Source of the DNA: Lunularia cruciata
Taxonomy: Eukaryota > Streptophyta > Marchantiopsida > Lunulariales > Lunulariaceae
Reading direction: 5' to 3'
DNA: 64,000 bases
NCBI GenBank assembly: GCA_948567375.1
Contig: OX419755.1
Location: 18,481,001-18,545,000, forward strand
Shown here: one piece after another, positions 37,326 through 52,300 of the stretch
Position numbering within the stretch: position 1 is the stretch's first letter
Layout of the letters: the number at the start of each line of letters is the position of its first letter
Notes under the pieces: generated by a model
The model's database searches: none
Told to the model about the DNA's origin: nothing
The model's input: the letters and a program-made list of their open reading frames with translations, nothing else
Translations under genes and position numbers: made by a program

Positions 37326-40300
37326 CTCCCTGTTTTAAACAGATCCACATTTTTGGTCAGAGAAGTGGCAAACCTCGATCTCCGGAGTCAAGTTGGTCTT
37401 ACAAAAAGGTAGCTCATCTACTGTTATGAGGTGCAACCATATGGCGCTAGTCTTAACATCATGCGTAAAGAGAACATATTAAGTAATGGTATACAGAACC
37501 CGTTATAAATTCTACTCGTCAAAGAGAACATATTTGAGAAATGGAAGCAGAAGCGGCTCGAAGAACGAGGGATCCATGACCCACTAAGTATGGAAGATAA
37601 GCGGAAGTAAGGACGTAATTGATACATCTTATAAGTAGCACCTGCAGAGAACAAGCATACATCACGCAACAAGAACCGAGACACAACCGATTAAGCATCT
37701 GAAAGCAGAGGAGAAACATCGAGCAAGGAGGAAAAGACGGCTTTAGTTGAGGATGGGTGGCGTGGAGCGAAGTGGGAGAGGAGTGGATGTAGGATATGAG
37801 AGCAGAAGCCGTTCAAAGAACGGGAGATCCAGAACTCATTAAATGCATATGAAGTGCAGATGGAATGTAAAAATGATATGTGCAAATCGAGACGAGTATT
37901 AACTACGTAAATGAGATTAAGTGAATCGAACAAATCGAATATAAACTGAAGTTAAAGCATGATAGCAACATATCGAGGACAACACATATATATAATTTGT
38001 CGGGATCGTACAATCGGTAACAGGTAAGTAACGCATGTCGAGAAATATTATACATAGGGTAATCGACCACCTGCAAGCAAAACGTGAACGATTGGAATAA
38101 ACTGAAATCGGGAGTCGGGCAGGAACCTTGAAACCGAAAGTCGTGTAGGAACCATGAAACAGGCAAACATCGAGCTAGCTTATGGTAATAGAAAAAGCAT
38201 TAGTTGAGAATGGATGGAGTGGTGCGACGTGGGAGAGGAGTCGATGTTGTCTTGGCTGAGTCGGAGCGAAGCATAAGAGGCCAGGATATAGAGAAATGAA
38301 GACAGAAACCGTTGGTAAGAGGACTGGATAGAGTATACCGCAGCTTGCGCTATGAATGCATGAGTCCTAGAACGCCAAACAACTGAAGGAAGGAGAAGGC
38401 GGTCATAGTAAGCCTCCACGAAAGCAAGTATCATCAGTGCCTAACGCAGTGCTGAAGTAGCTGAGCGAATGTCAGTACCCCTCGTATCGAGGGTTTCTGT
38501 TCGAAAACTCATAGAGTGCCAAGGCAAACTCGGTTGCTCCCACAGTGCCGCTCAAAGTAGTAACAGTGCTAAGAAAAAAGAAGACTGAAAGTTATGTGGG
38601 GACCAGCAATGTCAAGTAGAATCTATCATGAATTTGTAGGAACGGGAAAGAAAGAGTTACATAGAGTGTAGGAATAGGAGTAGTCGAAATAACTGCAGAA
38701 TGATAATGGACCAAAAAATTTGTATAGCTGTGAACAGGAGGAAAGAAGGAATCAAGACGTACCTGGTGAATACCTGGAAGAAAACAGCGATTAGTAGAGA
38801 AGCAAGCAGAACACAGTAAATTTACTCCATAATGGAATTCTCAGGTACAAGCTCATCAAAGGTAACTAAAGAGATGTGAGATAGAATCATGGAAGTAAGG
38901 GAAGGGGGGAAGGGGCAAGCCGTCTCACCCGGGGAATGTAAGCGCAGAGGGCAAGAAGGAACGAACAAAATCCAAAAGTAGGGGAGTGCTAGAGAAAGAG
39001 AGGCAATTTAACCCCCAGGTTAGCATGACGGGCGGATGGCAAATTAATGCTGCCGGCGAAGTGGGGCGGCGAAGTGAGAGGAGTGGATATGAGGGATGAG
39101 AGCAGAAGCTGCTCGAGGAACGGGAGATCCAGAACTCATAAAGTGCATATGTAGTGCAGATGGAATGGCAATAAAATGATATTAGGGTATGAGAGCAGAA
39201 GCCGTTCGAAGAATGGGGGATCCATAAGTGCATATGAAATACAGATGAAATGTAAACATGATAGTGTGCCAATTGAGATGAGTAATAATGCCGTAAAGGA
39301 AATGAAGTGAATCTAACAGATCAAATGTAAGGCTAAGCCCAAACGAAATATAAATATTTCCTGATCAAAAGCGGTAGAGAACTGATATACATCATATAAT
39401 CGATAATCGCTAAGCAAAATAGAGGACCACATGTAATTGAAGACCAACCAGTAAAACTTGGAAGATTAAGTGAACCGAAATCAGTAGACCGGGCAGACAT
39501 CATGGATAGGAACCACGAAACAGATCAACAAATGTGGGGTGGAGCGAAGTGGGAGAAGAGTGGATGGTATCTTGGCTGAGATAGAGCGAAACGTCAGAGG
39601 ACTCGATATATAATATTTCGCAAGTACTGGATAGACTACAAATGTTTTATTTAGGTACTTGCCTCTCTTTTTTCAAGCGTTTCTTTTCCCGCTTCTTTTG
39701 CTTCGACTCATCACCATCTTCTTCCATTCGGCTATCATCGTTTTGATGGTCCCCAGGTTCATCGGAGTCATTGTTGTCAATATCCAAATCAACTTCAAGA
39801 GCTGGGATCGCTTTTGATTCTTCCAACAAAGATTCCTTGCTGGTATTTGCTGCAAGAACCTCAATATCGTCATTCTCCCCACCCTGAATCTCATCCATGT
39901 GTTCATCCTTATCATCTTTACCAGCCATCGGGCCGTTAAGAGTTCCCTCTTCTACTTCAGAGTCCTCCTCATCATGTGAACCAGATTCAGGACCCCAACC
40001 ATCACCACCATCAGCCTCTTTCTCGTCAACGAAGTAGGAATCCTTGAGTCCAAACGACACCCTCTTTTTTTCCGAGTCAAGCTGCACAAAAGCAGAAGAT
40101 AGGTGACATCAGATCAGTGAGTCCTACTGGAATCTCTAACCAGACCTTAAACTCGTGCGTCTAAGGAGTGCGAACTGCACAAGCAAGTAGCACGGGAATT
40201 GCAACCTTAGCAAATGTGCAACAAGGTCGATAGGAAATGGGCTTCTCAGGGCTTGGGGCTTCTTTTGGAAATTCTGAATAGGAAAAGCCGTCATTACCTT

Positions 40301-43300
40301 CAAAATCTTAGCTTGGACTTTTTGACCCACTTTAAAGTGCTCTTCCAAATTCTTGAGAAACCCATCCGCAACTTCAGATACGTGGCACAAACCGACCTGG
40401 CAAGCGATCCGAGACAAAACGCATAAAATATTTGTCATGTATAGGGATAAAATATTGAAGAGAGCTGAAATAGGCGCATATAGAACCTTCAAACTGAGAT
40501 AATAAAAAGTCTTACAATTTTACTGCTGTCGATACGAAGAAACAATCCGAAGGATACAATTTGGCGAACTTGACAGCTAATGGTATCCCCGAGATGAAGA
40601 TCTTCAAATAGTTTCTCGTTCTTTATTTCGCCCTCCAAGCCGTTCTTGGCTTTAGAAATGTTAGTCTTCAAGGACATCTCCACGCGGCCTGAAAGTGGTT
40701 CTAAACTGACAATTCTGCAAGAAGATCCCAAAGCAAGAACCCTCACCAGATGTTTTTGCACAAGACAGAACTCAGAACTGAAAACAATCGAATGCAGAGG
40801 GTACTTGTACATGATAGTACCTGCCCCTGACAACCTTTCCAGGAGGAAAACTTTCTGCAATATCTGCAACGAAGGAGTCCGACAAGTTCTTCACTAAAAT
40901 TCTTCCTTCTACCGCTCTTGACAGAGTCACAAAGCAGCCCATCTTACTAGAAGTTTTCACATAAGCCTATAACCACCAAAAACAACACTTGTCAGATATC
41001 ATTCTGAACAGACTACTGCGGAGAAAACAAAAATTTAAGAATACTGTAAACCGTAGCATAAACTCCACCTGAGACAAAGGAAAGAGTTCAAACCTGTGTG
41101 AGTAGACCCACACTAAGGTCTTGCAGAGTCTCTACTATGGCAGCAGGTTCTACCCTGCAAGTCAGTTGTGCGCAGTTTCAGTTAGCAGACACGTTATTTC
41201 ATTTTCATGATCTATTTATTTTATGATCTCGTAACAAGATACGATTATTGTGGGTCTACAGTCTAGATGCGGGAAACGGCAACTGGTACGTACTTGTTCT
41301 CTAGTGCAACGGCTGTCTTTTCACCTCCACAACCACCGAGAGAGGCTCTCAAGGAAAGGTCTACTCGAAGCTTTCCATCAGCAGCCGTGCTGACGTTAAG
41401 AACGGCACACTTCACGAATTGCCCAACTTCAAATTGCTTGGCTGGTTCATCCACCCATATGTCTGACATGTGGGTAACATGAACCTTACCGAACATTTTG
41501 GGACCAATCTGTACGATTGCGCCTCCAACTCCAGGATTAACTTTTGTTACTTTGCCAGCGAAAATGGTACCCTCCTCCAACTCTACCCGCGGCTCTTTGG
41601 TATTAGGTTCAGTAGCTGGCTTGACTTCCCTGAGAGACAGATCAAGAGTTCCCTTTGCTAGGTCTTTATGAAGAACCCAGCAACGAAGGGGCTGCCCAAC
41701 GGTGAATCTTTGCTTGAATTGTCGAAGCTCTGCTGGCTCAACAGAAGAATCCAGAACAAACAAGCGACCACGAAGATGAGGTCCTACAAGTAGCCAAGCT
41801 TTTTCGTCATCGACTTCTTGTACGTAGGCCGTTACCATCTGTCCCACTTCCACGGTCTCAAATAGTGGCCGATTACCAGTTTTCCCCGCCACTTGTTCTC
41901 CGTCCACTGCGTTAAAGATGGGCACAAGTCAGAAAAGGCTACAATCTAAGTGCAAGGCATCAAGCTAAAGCATCAACAGCTCCTCCGCTAGAATGTCTCA
42001 AGCTTTCAACGACTTCCTAGAAGGAGGATCCATTCACTATTGGGTAAAGGAACATAGGCCCCGTGTTGTAAACGAAGCGGATCCATACCAGCCAGATCTA
42101 TGCAATGTCAACCCAAAGGTAAGTTTGAACGAACCTGCCAGTTCGGATGGGCGTACTGTAAGTTCAAGATGGAAGTCTCCAGTTTCTGCGTTTGTCTTCG
42201 GGCCCTTCACTTTGGCCAACACTTTGGCTGTGATATTCTGTCCGACCTTGTAGTCGGCAAATGGATGTCCCTCTTGGAACTCGTCCCGTACCTACAGGTA
42301 GAATTTCGAAACAAGAACACGACAACTTTCAAAGTGCCTAATACGTGAAGAGAAGTAAGATCCCGTTATGGTCCGCTTATCTCTTCCCTAGTTGTAAAGC
42401 CGTCGATCAGTACGATAGAACTAAGATCAAAGTCCCGCCTACATACATTGCTGAACGCTAGAAAAGAGGATACTGGAAAAAAGAGTCATATTCACCTCTG
42501 ATATATGTAATGAACCCTTGATGCCTTTCCCGACGCCAACAGTAATGGTAACTGTATCTATTGACAGGATCTGGTGAAGCCAATTCACGATCATAGTCAG
42601 TTAGGCTCGAAAGATCCTAAAAGTAGCATCATTGCAAGGAGCTAAGAACAAATTCAACTTGCATTCAATTGGATAAAATCACTAATCGAACCACGAGTAG
42701 AGAGTCAAGCCTTAAGACCGCAGAACATACCTCGCCTTCTACAATTACGCCAATGTCATGCTTGACAGGCCTTCGTGCCTTCTTTGGTGAGGCCAGTTCG
42801 ACATCCTTGCCCACCTTATTAAGTAGGAGTAGAAGCCTGCCACCGGTGTTCGCACTTGGTAACTTTTGTACCTTTGCCGTAAGCCTGCCGACCAGTACAA
42901 GGTAAAATGCTGTAAGTTTGGATATGTCAAGCTATAAACCTACAGGAAGTGAAAACACCACAAAGGAAATAGTGTTCAAAACCAAACTCAAACTAAGTAG
43001 TGACAGAGCGTTCACAGACGAAATATGCAATGTGCTTCTCCATGAAGACAACGGCATCAGAAAATACGTTTTCAGGAAATGGAAACAAACCTTTGCCCGG
43101 GTTGGTACAGCTTGTGAGGATCAACAACCCGAAGATTGTAGTCTCGCGTTGACGCAAAGGCTATCAAATTATCGTGGTCTGGCAGGGAAAGTACCTATAA
43201 GACAACAAGACAGTCCACTTGGAAGTCAGTCCAGTTGCTTTCCAGGCATTTTCATCGCGTGAAGATAATTACATTGAACAACTGATTATGGGCATAATTA

Positions 43301-46300
43301 AGGACAGGACCGGCAATACATACCAAGTACTCATCTTTCACAAGCTCCACAACGGCCGTGACCTTTTGTTGCACTGCCACACCCAAGGTTTCACTTGACT
43401 TTCGTTTCTGTGTAAGAAATCACATAAATGACAAGCTAAGCTTATTATTGTCAAGAGAAGCAAAGTACAGAACGCCAGCACTTTTCAAACGAGAGAGCAT
43501 CGATATTAGATGAGCTCTCTCCTCTCCTCTCCAATACGTCTACAGCAGGCCAATTAACTGCAAGAAACTTACCTGCAACAAACGTTCCAGACCTGTCTGA
43601 AGATTCTGCTGGTTACTATTTCAGCCATATAATTGATGGTACGAGTTCATCAAGGTGTTCAGGACATCGATACAATATAAGTTCACATGTTGACAAGTAG
43701 ACAACCAGCTTCACAAGCATGCCTTTATCAGCATAGCGTCTCCATTGGAGCATGCCATTTGGACAAACGCGAATGCATTGCAAGTTGGACTGTCTTCAGC
43801 CATGTTTTATCAGGTGTGATACTGAAAACAAGATGCTAATTCCCCTTTCAGGAAACCAGACATTTTGCTCCACTGGGTCATGTACAAGTTCTCTTGGTTG
43901 ACAGTAGTTAGTTATAATAGTGATATACAAGTCCACGTGAAATGAGCACAAGAATGGGACATGTCAATACATAACGCAAGATGGTGTTACATGCATTCCT
44001 ACACAAAGGTTAATTGTGGTGCTGACCACAGATGCGATGCACCGTTGTGCTGACATACCTTCGAGCTAGTTTTCTTGGGACTGGCCGATGTGGACTCTTG
44101 AGAAGAAAACAGCTCTTTTCGAACTGTAAGATCCACAATACCATCAACTTTCACCACGTCTAAGACACGCGCTCTAACCTTTGAGCCGACTTCGACAGGC
44201 TCCCCTACTGTTTCAACACGCAAAATGCGTTAGAAATTCCTCTTCTCCAAAGCTTAAAATTTTGGCGATTGAGAAAGTACATCTCTGAAGTAAATAAATG
44301 TCATTTTTTACATATATAACATAGCAAATAATGCCAGAGATGTAGGCCAGTGGCAATGGCAAAGAACTAACCAAAAGACAAGTTTCCTGATGCTCACAAA
44401 TTAGTTCCTATGAAAATCCCATCGAGATGAAAGTGCCTAGACATGGAGGAAACAACAAGCCTTCGAATGCTCATATATAGGAAATGAGAGCAGAAGCCGT
44501 TCGAAGAACGGGGATCCAGAACCCACTAAGTGCATATGAGTGGATATGAAATGCAATCATGAACGTGTGCAAATCGAAATGAAATGCATCTAAGGAAATG
44601 GAAATTATTAAGTGAAGCTAACTATACGGAGGTAAGCCGAAGTAAAGACATCGTTGAAACAGATCAGAAGTAGCACCTGCAGAGAACTAGTATACATCAT
44701 GTAACAGTAAGCAAGACACAACCGATTAAGCATCTGAAATCGAAAGTCGGGGAGGACCATGAAACAAAGAAACATCGAGCAAAGAGCAATAGACAAAGAA
44801 TCACCTGAGGATGGATGGAGTGGAGCGAAGTGGGAGAGGAGAGGAGAGGAGTGGATGGTGGATGGTGGATGGTGGATGGTGTCTTGGCTGGGTCGGGGCG
44901 AAGAGTGAGAGAACTGGATATTAGGACATGAGATCAGAACCCACTCGAGGAACGGGAGATCCAGAACAAAGAGTGAGAGAACTGGATATTACGAGGTGAG
45001 AGCAGAAACCGTTCCTCGAACGGGAGATCAGAACTCATTAAATGCATATGAAGTGCAGATGGAATGTAAACATGATATATGCAAATCGAGATAAGTATCA
45101 TCAAATCCGTAAAAGAGATTAAATGAATCTCACAGGTCGAATGTAAACTGAAGCAAAGGCCTCATAGTAACATGTCGAGAGCAACACATGTCTAGAACTA
45201 GTATGCATCGTGTAATTGGTAACAGCTAAGCAACGCATGTCGAGAAATATTATATATCAGGTTATCTACCACCTACAAGCAAAACGTAGACGATTAATAA
45301 ACAGAAATCAGGAGTCGGGCAGACGGGCAGTCGGGCAGACGGGCAGACGGGCAAGTTGAAAGTCGTGTAAGAACCATGAAACAGGCAAACATCGAGCTGA
45401 CAGACAGAAAGAGCATTAGTTGAGGATGGGTGGAGTGGAGGGAAGTGGGAGGAGTGGATGTTGTCTTGGCTGAGTCTGAGCGAAGCATAAGAGGACTGGA
45501 TATGAGGGATGAGAGCAGAAGCCATGCGAGGAATGGGGGATCGGGATATTGGTAAATAAGAGCAGCATGCGCTATGAACTCATGAGTCCTAAAACGCTAA
45601 ACACTGAAGGAAGCAGAAAGGTGGTCATAGTAAGCCTCTACGAAAGCACAAACATCATCACCAGTGCCTAACGCAATGCCGAAGTAGGTGGCAAATGCCA
45701 GTACCCCTCGTACTGAGTTTCTGTTTAAAAGCTCATGAGTACTTGGAGTGGTCACATGGGTCAATAAGGTCATCTTCAAAGTTGCTCTTACGTTGATAAT
45801 GAGTAAGAAATCCGACGATGTCATTGTGCTTGTAAAGGTTTAAAATAACCCCGTAGTCTTTCACATCTTGTATTTCCCCATCAACATAGCTTCCAATAGT
45901 AAGATCGCTCAACCATTCCACGTTTGAGCTCCCGGTTGACTTTGACTGCATTTCTAATATCTGCAGAATTATGAAATATCCTCGTGCTTAATTAGCAGTT
46001 CCAGTAGTCCTCTCAATAATCATCCCCTCGTGTCAACCAGATCAGCCAGATGTTCAACATACTTATCTCCATGTTGGAGCGCAACTACACACAAAAAGAT
46101 AGAGGACGCATATCTCACCTTCTCTTCCTCGATAAAATAACCCTGAATTAGCGAAGCGTCGGTGGAGAAACACAGTGACTGCTTCAGACTAACATAAAAT
46201 TTTCCCTTTTCCTCCTTCACCTGGAATCATGCAGGAATACATCAGTTGAAAATTTGAGTCGACAGTAAACCATACTGGACGGTCGACCGCATGTTACAAC

Positions 46301-49300
46301 CTTATAAAACAATGGAAAGCACAATTATGAGACGTATTAGGCTTCCAAATTGGCAGTAAGGTCCATCAAGAAATACTTATTAAGAGGAAGTAGGTGAGAT
46401 CAGGAGTATACTGTTCATGCAAACAGAAAGCCAAAAACCGTCAACAACTAAGTGGTGAGGATCAAGGCACCACCGCTGTCCACCAACTCCTGGTGAGTAG
46501 GGGAATCCTGCACCTTGATCATCATGACGGTTTCAACTTCTGATATAGGTAGTTCAAATTTACTTTACCTCCAATATCTTCGCCCGAACGCTTTGACCAG
46601 CAGTGAAGAATTGAGATGCATCGGCCACGAAAACATCTGCGATCTGTATTGTCATCAATGCTTCAAATCAAAACTCCCGAGAAAACTGTACTTGGGGGAA
46701 TGAGCTTGTAATGCATGAGAAAGTTTTGGGCGGAGTGCTCACGAAGACAAGACAATGGAGAGCTACCCTCAGGCAGACTATTATGGGTTGCTGACGCTAA
46801 AAGAGAACATGTAGACAACAAACGATACTCAGTGGTATAAAATCGTGAAGTATCATACTTCAGATAAGGTGGCCAGTCCTGTCAGGCGACCTAGAAACCG
46901 TACAAAACAACCACTTGTTGTGATACTTGCGATAAAGCCCTGCAAAAGCCACGTACCAATGACTGTCAAGATGACTCTAAAACAAACGCGAACGAGATGT
47001 CAGACACATTTAGTCATTAATTCAAAACCAGTCACACACGTCAAACACACGGTAGCTTCTAGGATGAACAGCTCAAACAGGCCTAGGTGATAGCCATAGC
47101 CGAGCTCAACTATCAGTTGTTACACAATAAGGCTAGTTTCATCAGAATCTGGAGCCCCTGCCTGTTATCGTTAAAAAGATGATGATGGCAGGGGTAAGTC
47201 CAACTTACAGCGCCTACCTTTCAGCTTAACAGTTTCACGTCTCCTTTGTGATGGATATTTTATAATAAAAACAGAAATTGACCTTACTAGCGAATAATCT
47301 CCTCCATGTCAGACTCACCTGATGCACAGCGCTGGCTTGAAGCTGTGAAACATCTGAAGGTAATGATGATGCTGCTTGCAAGAGAGAAAACTTAGCAGAA
47401 AGTGTCACCTTCCTGTCGTTTTTCTCTGGACGTGTAAGGAGAACACGATCAGGACAAGCAACTTGGACCAGAAGACCGTCAGTAAATATAAAAAGTTAGA
47501 GAGAAATTGTGGTTGAACACGCAGATCAAATCGACTTCAAACGTCAGGTCAAATGCAACTGATCGGTTCAAATTTTCTGGAAATCTACTTATGAATCCAG
47601 CTCCAAACGCATAGATTACAGCAATTAGTTCTGTATATAATCAATACTTTTCCGGGCAGACGAGGTGCGAATGATTATACAACATGATCAAGATCCAAAG
47701 AATGTGTATATAGAAGCGAACACACGTTATAAATCAACGTACGGAAAACACGTCTCGCGAAAGCCAGACGACAGGGCTCTACAGGACTTCAGCCTAAGGA
47801 AAAGAATCGTTCAGTAATATGAGATGTAGAATACTATCAGGTTCTGAATCTCTCGTCGAGCACCGAAAGTGGATATCAGTCGCGTTAAGTTGGGTACATT
47901 TGGGGTACAAGGACGAGGCAATGGCCACGGTCATATATAAGTAAGTTACACTCTCACCTAAGACGAGTAGTTGATCAAACTTGAATCCGGGTTTGATCAG
48001 AGTCTTCATATGCTCAATATGTCCTGGGACCATCAAAGGGTTAGATACTCAGCACTTATAACGAGGTCCATAATAACTTGTGTCTTTATCTCTTGTATCT
48101 TTGTATATATCTTTAGCAAGAGACGGTAAAGAAGTACACACTCCAAGTGGATAAGATTACATACCTAGATTGTCGGATAACTGACTGTACGCCAACACCC
48201 CCTTCACGATACTCCTTTTGAGAACCACATCGATCAGCAAAGAATTTTCCTTCACTTCCACCACGCTCCCCGAAATAATGCTTCCTGATTTGATTTGCTC
48301 TCCTGCGTTTTCATCTTCCGACCTGAAATCGAACATCCCAAAAACCTTAAGATCCCCTCTAGAGACAAGTACCACTTGATACAATAAGCTATGTAAGAAA
48401 ACCAAATGACAGACTTCTTCTAGTCGTAAAGAGAAACTAGAGAGCTACTTCCTCATGGAAGTCGACGAATGGTTGATGTTAAATGGGTTTCCTCTTTGCG
48501 TGACACGTCCACAACGTAAACTCAATTTGTTCCCACAGGAGAAATAATGGCATGAACTCTCTTCTTCTGACTTGTTACGATCTTTGGCTACACTGACCAA
48601 AAAATGATAGAGGAAGAGGTCTATGAGGTTTGTCTCACACGCAATTTTTATGAAGAACGCCTCTAAATTTAAGAGGCCGGATTGGGAAGTGCCGAGGGTA
48701 CACGCTAAGGCTCCGCAGTATAGACAACTGAGGTCTAACCTACTTGTGGTCAACCTGGAACTCAGATGAATGTCACATCAAAAGTAGCCCTGGACACATG
48801 GATGACTTTCCAACCTGGTAGTGGTAGCAAAGCTGATTGATAACCGTTTTGCTGATGGATCTGCTCTCAAAACCCTGCATTTAACAACCTGACCAAGTTG
48901 AAATGCCGTCGCCGCATCCGTGCCCGGAAAAAGACCCATTTCCGATCTGTCCCAGAGAAGTCAAGTCCAACTAATCATTGGTGGGCCCCAGAGGGAGAAC
49001 ATAAGCCAAACTCAGTTGACTAAGGAATTGGGCAATATTTAAACCGCCATCCATACAAGCGCCTCCTCCACGTTACCTCTTACATACTTCAAGACTAGTA
49101 TTCAACGGTCTAAGGATCCGTCAATCCTCACCACAAATAATTTCCCATTATGAAGCAACGTAAAGAATCTACTGGGAAGACAGAAGAAAACAAATACAGA
49201 TCACGAGAGGGTAACAGAAGAGAAAGGAAAGTTAGAAAACGTTTGCTTGCCAAAAGCTTGATTACAAACACCTGAACGGGAAGAATGATGGCTCGGAAAA

Positions 49301-52300
49301 TTACATGAAAAAGTTGTATTCGTAGCCTAATTACTCGGCGAAAACTTGAGCAAACTCCTGGTCAACACTTCTTTAGTTTACCCCGTCCGCACCATACTGA
49401 CCTATGAACAAGACCTTTGACGTCGTTGTAGAAGCTCACAAAACACCCGTAATCTTCAATTCCTGTAATCCAGCCATGGGTAACTAAACCCTCCACTGCA
49501 TCTTCAAAGCTTGTAATGGGAGTCAACTTGGAAGAGACCTGAAAATTAGAGACAACGATCTGGTCTGAATGAGGGAACCGCCAAGTTGCACATTTACAGG
49601 AAGTCCTTCAGGATCCCTCATACATATATGGAGCAAAGTAAAGTAGAAGCATAATAAACTCAAATACGAAAAAATTGGATATACCGATGCATCTTACATC
49701 CGTAAGAGAAGGTGCTAGAACGAAAACAAGGGACACCTAAATAGAAGGTGAATAAGATATTCGGCGATCCTTACCAAGCTCTTCTTGTGTGTGAGAGTGA
49801 TCTTTTTGGACTGAGGATCTACGCTCACAACCCTGAATTTCAACTTCGCACCAGCCTGGAAGGAAAGCAGTCAGTGACAAAGAGACAAAAATAAGCTTTT
49901 TGCTTACACAGAAAAGTGAAATTGCTTGACACTGAAGCATAAATCAAGCGAAAAAATTCAGATAGTATCTGGAGCAGGTGAAGAAAAGGTTCGATACGGG
50001 GAACTCCAGACTCTGCAGCTACGTTAGCCGGTACTATACACCCCTGCACAAGAGCTAAAACATTCTAACATTCTTTCAGCACTTCACGAACATTGCACAC
50101 ACCTGGAGCCTGATGCAAAATAAACTACAAATCTAAGAGCCAACTGTCCACACAGTCTGTTTCTAGCTACCAAGCATGACATGACCGTATATAGGAGGCA
50201 TGCGGACCTGAAATTTTGCACTTGGTGTGGACCGTTGATATTCAGACATATGCTGTAGAGGACATAGTCCTTTCAACCCTTCACCCAGTTGTACAATAGC
50301 GCCAAATGATTCCACAGCTGTAACGGTGCCATGTACCATCATTCCTGGTTTGACATCGGTATGAGATAAGAGCATCTGCTCCAGCACTGTTGCCTTCATA
50401 TCCAGATTCAGTTACAAACATTTTTGTCAGATTATTGACACAAACATATCCAGATTCATGTCAACATAGAGAAAGGACAGGCTATCAGCCAGAAACGTCA
50501 ATATTAATAAAATGATTGAAAATGTCTCTTGAATAGGAAGAACCACGGAGCGATAATACACGCTAATCTTTTGTCTTAGGTCCCTGTGACGCTGACCTAG
50601 ATATCTTTCTTCTCGACAACAAATATGGGGCAAATTTATGATGGACGGAGTGCATCACCTACAACAGTAAAACACTTGCATTACATGTCATGCTTAGTTG
50701 TATAGAATGGAACGTACCTTCAAGCTTGCTATTGCCAGCCCATCCATAATTCTGAACCCAATGACACGTGCTTTGACTTTCTTCCCTTCAGTAAATTTTT
50801 TTTCCAATTTCTCGATGTGTTCGTCTGAAGCATTCGAGATCTAGATAAAAGTTGCCGCGTCATTCTTTCGCCGTTAACACAGTTGCATCTCAGGCTGACC
50901 AACCAGACAAATCAGGAAGGCTTCAAAAAGGGAAAGCAACAGCTTGAAGGAGCAGACACTTACATGCACGTAGCCAGCTGTTGCTTTGGGTTTAGATGGG
51001 AGCTCGATAAGGAGACCAATAGTGGGATCAACTCGTCGTACCAGGGCGTTATTGTAAACCTCCCCAACATTCACGGCCTACAATTCAGTGAACAAAATGA
51101 GTGCATATAAAGAGAAAATAACGACCCTCAAAGAGACAATAAATAATTAAACAACCCAAAATTTGTATGTCACCACAAAGTCGTTCTTATTGCGAGAAAC
51201 GTTCAAGGAATGAGTTCAAACGTGACTTCAGAGGATCTTATGTGCTACGTACCCAAGATGGGGCCGAGTTATGGAGCAGGTCGGAATTGAGTGTTAAACC
51301 AACGGCCTTGGTGATAGGATTCACGTACAGAATTCTCGCTCTAAGCTGCAGGCAGTTTCAAGCATGAAAACAATCCAGTAGACAAGTGACCTGCACTGCG
51401 TCAAAGCATCTACGGGGTAAAAACCTAATCAATGGACCTAATGCTCAAACATAGATATATATAGATATATAATAGATTCAGCTCTTACCCTTTGATTCAC
51501 TGTATAATTCTCAGCCCACTTGGACCCAAGAAGAGGAACATCTAAATGAAACAAGTCAACCTGATAAGAGAAAGCGTTGTCAGAACATTGAGAATATAAA
51601 CAACGTTGATTACAGCCGGTTGCATAGTGAACTCATGCAGGATTATGACATATATGCGCAATATGACCTCCGACGATCAACAAGAGCAATAGGATGATGG
51701 TGGCCATGGAAATTGAGAACGAAAAACTCAAGCTATAACGAAAGAAATGAAGGCACACGGCATCTGCTTTCTAGCGCACATATTCCGGAAAATTAATTTC
51801 TTGAAACGAATCAATGAGGAAGTTGGAGATCTCACAGTTCCGCTGAAATACGTAAGGAACGATAATAAAAGGCCGTCTCGAAGCACAGCTCGCACTCGTG
51901 CATTTACCAAAGCGCCTGGTAGAAGCTGTTCAACGGAGACTCCTTCATGATCTTGTACCTTTCAGGAGCCAACACGTCAATTGAGCACATAGTAACGTTT
52001 GTTGACTTCCATTAGAATTTCTACAATAATGTGCAACAAAGTGATGTGAAGCACAGCTGGAAGCTCCACAAGAAATCTTAAGTTTCAATACCATGGCTCC
52101 AGCGGTAACCTTTTCACCGGCTTTGAGGTTGACCGTACCCCGCTTCTTGTCTACTGCCAAAGCAACACCATGAACTAGTTGTCCTTTTTTCAACTTTGAG
52201 TCGCTATCACCTTCACATCCAGCGAGAAAACCACGGAGGCCAAATCACTTGCAGAACCACAAGTTGTGAAATCTACCCATCTAGCGCGACAGATTGGGTA

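Noticed and set aside
45645-45665. GTGATGA word (box C-like) in the intronic repeat
   Set aside because: No box D at a suitable distance and no terminal stem were seen.
45597-45824. Short frame in the intron 22 repeat that resembles one in intron 35 (AFVEAYYD)
   Set aside because: The similarity follows from the shared repeat DNA; the frames differ outside the motif and no family matches.
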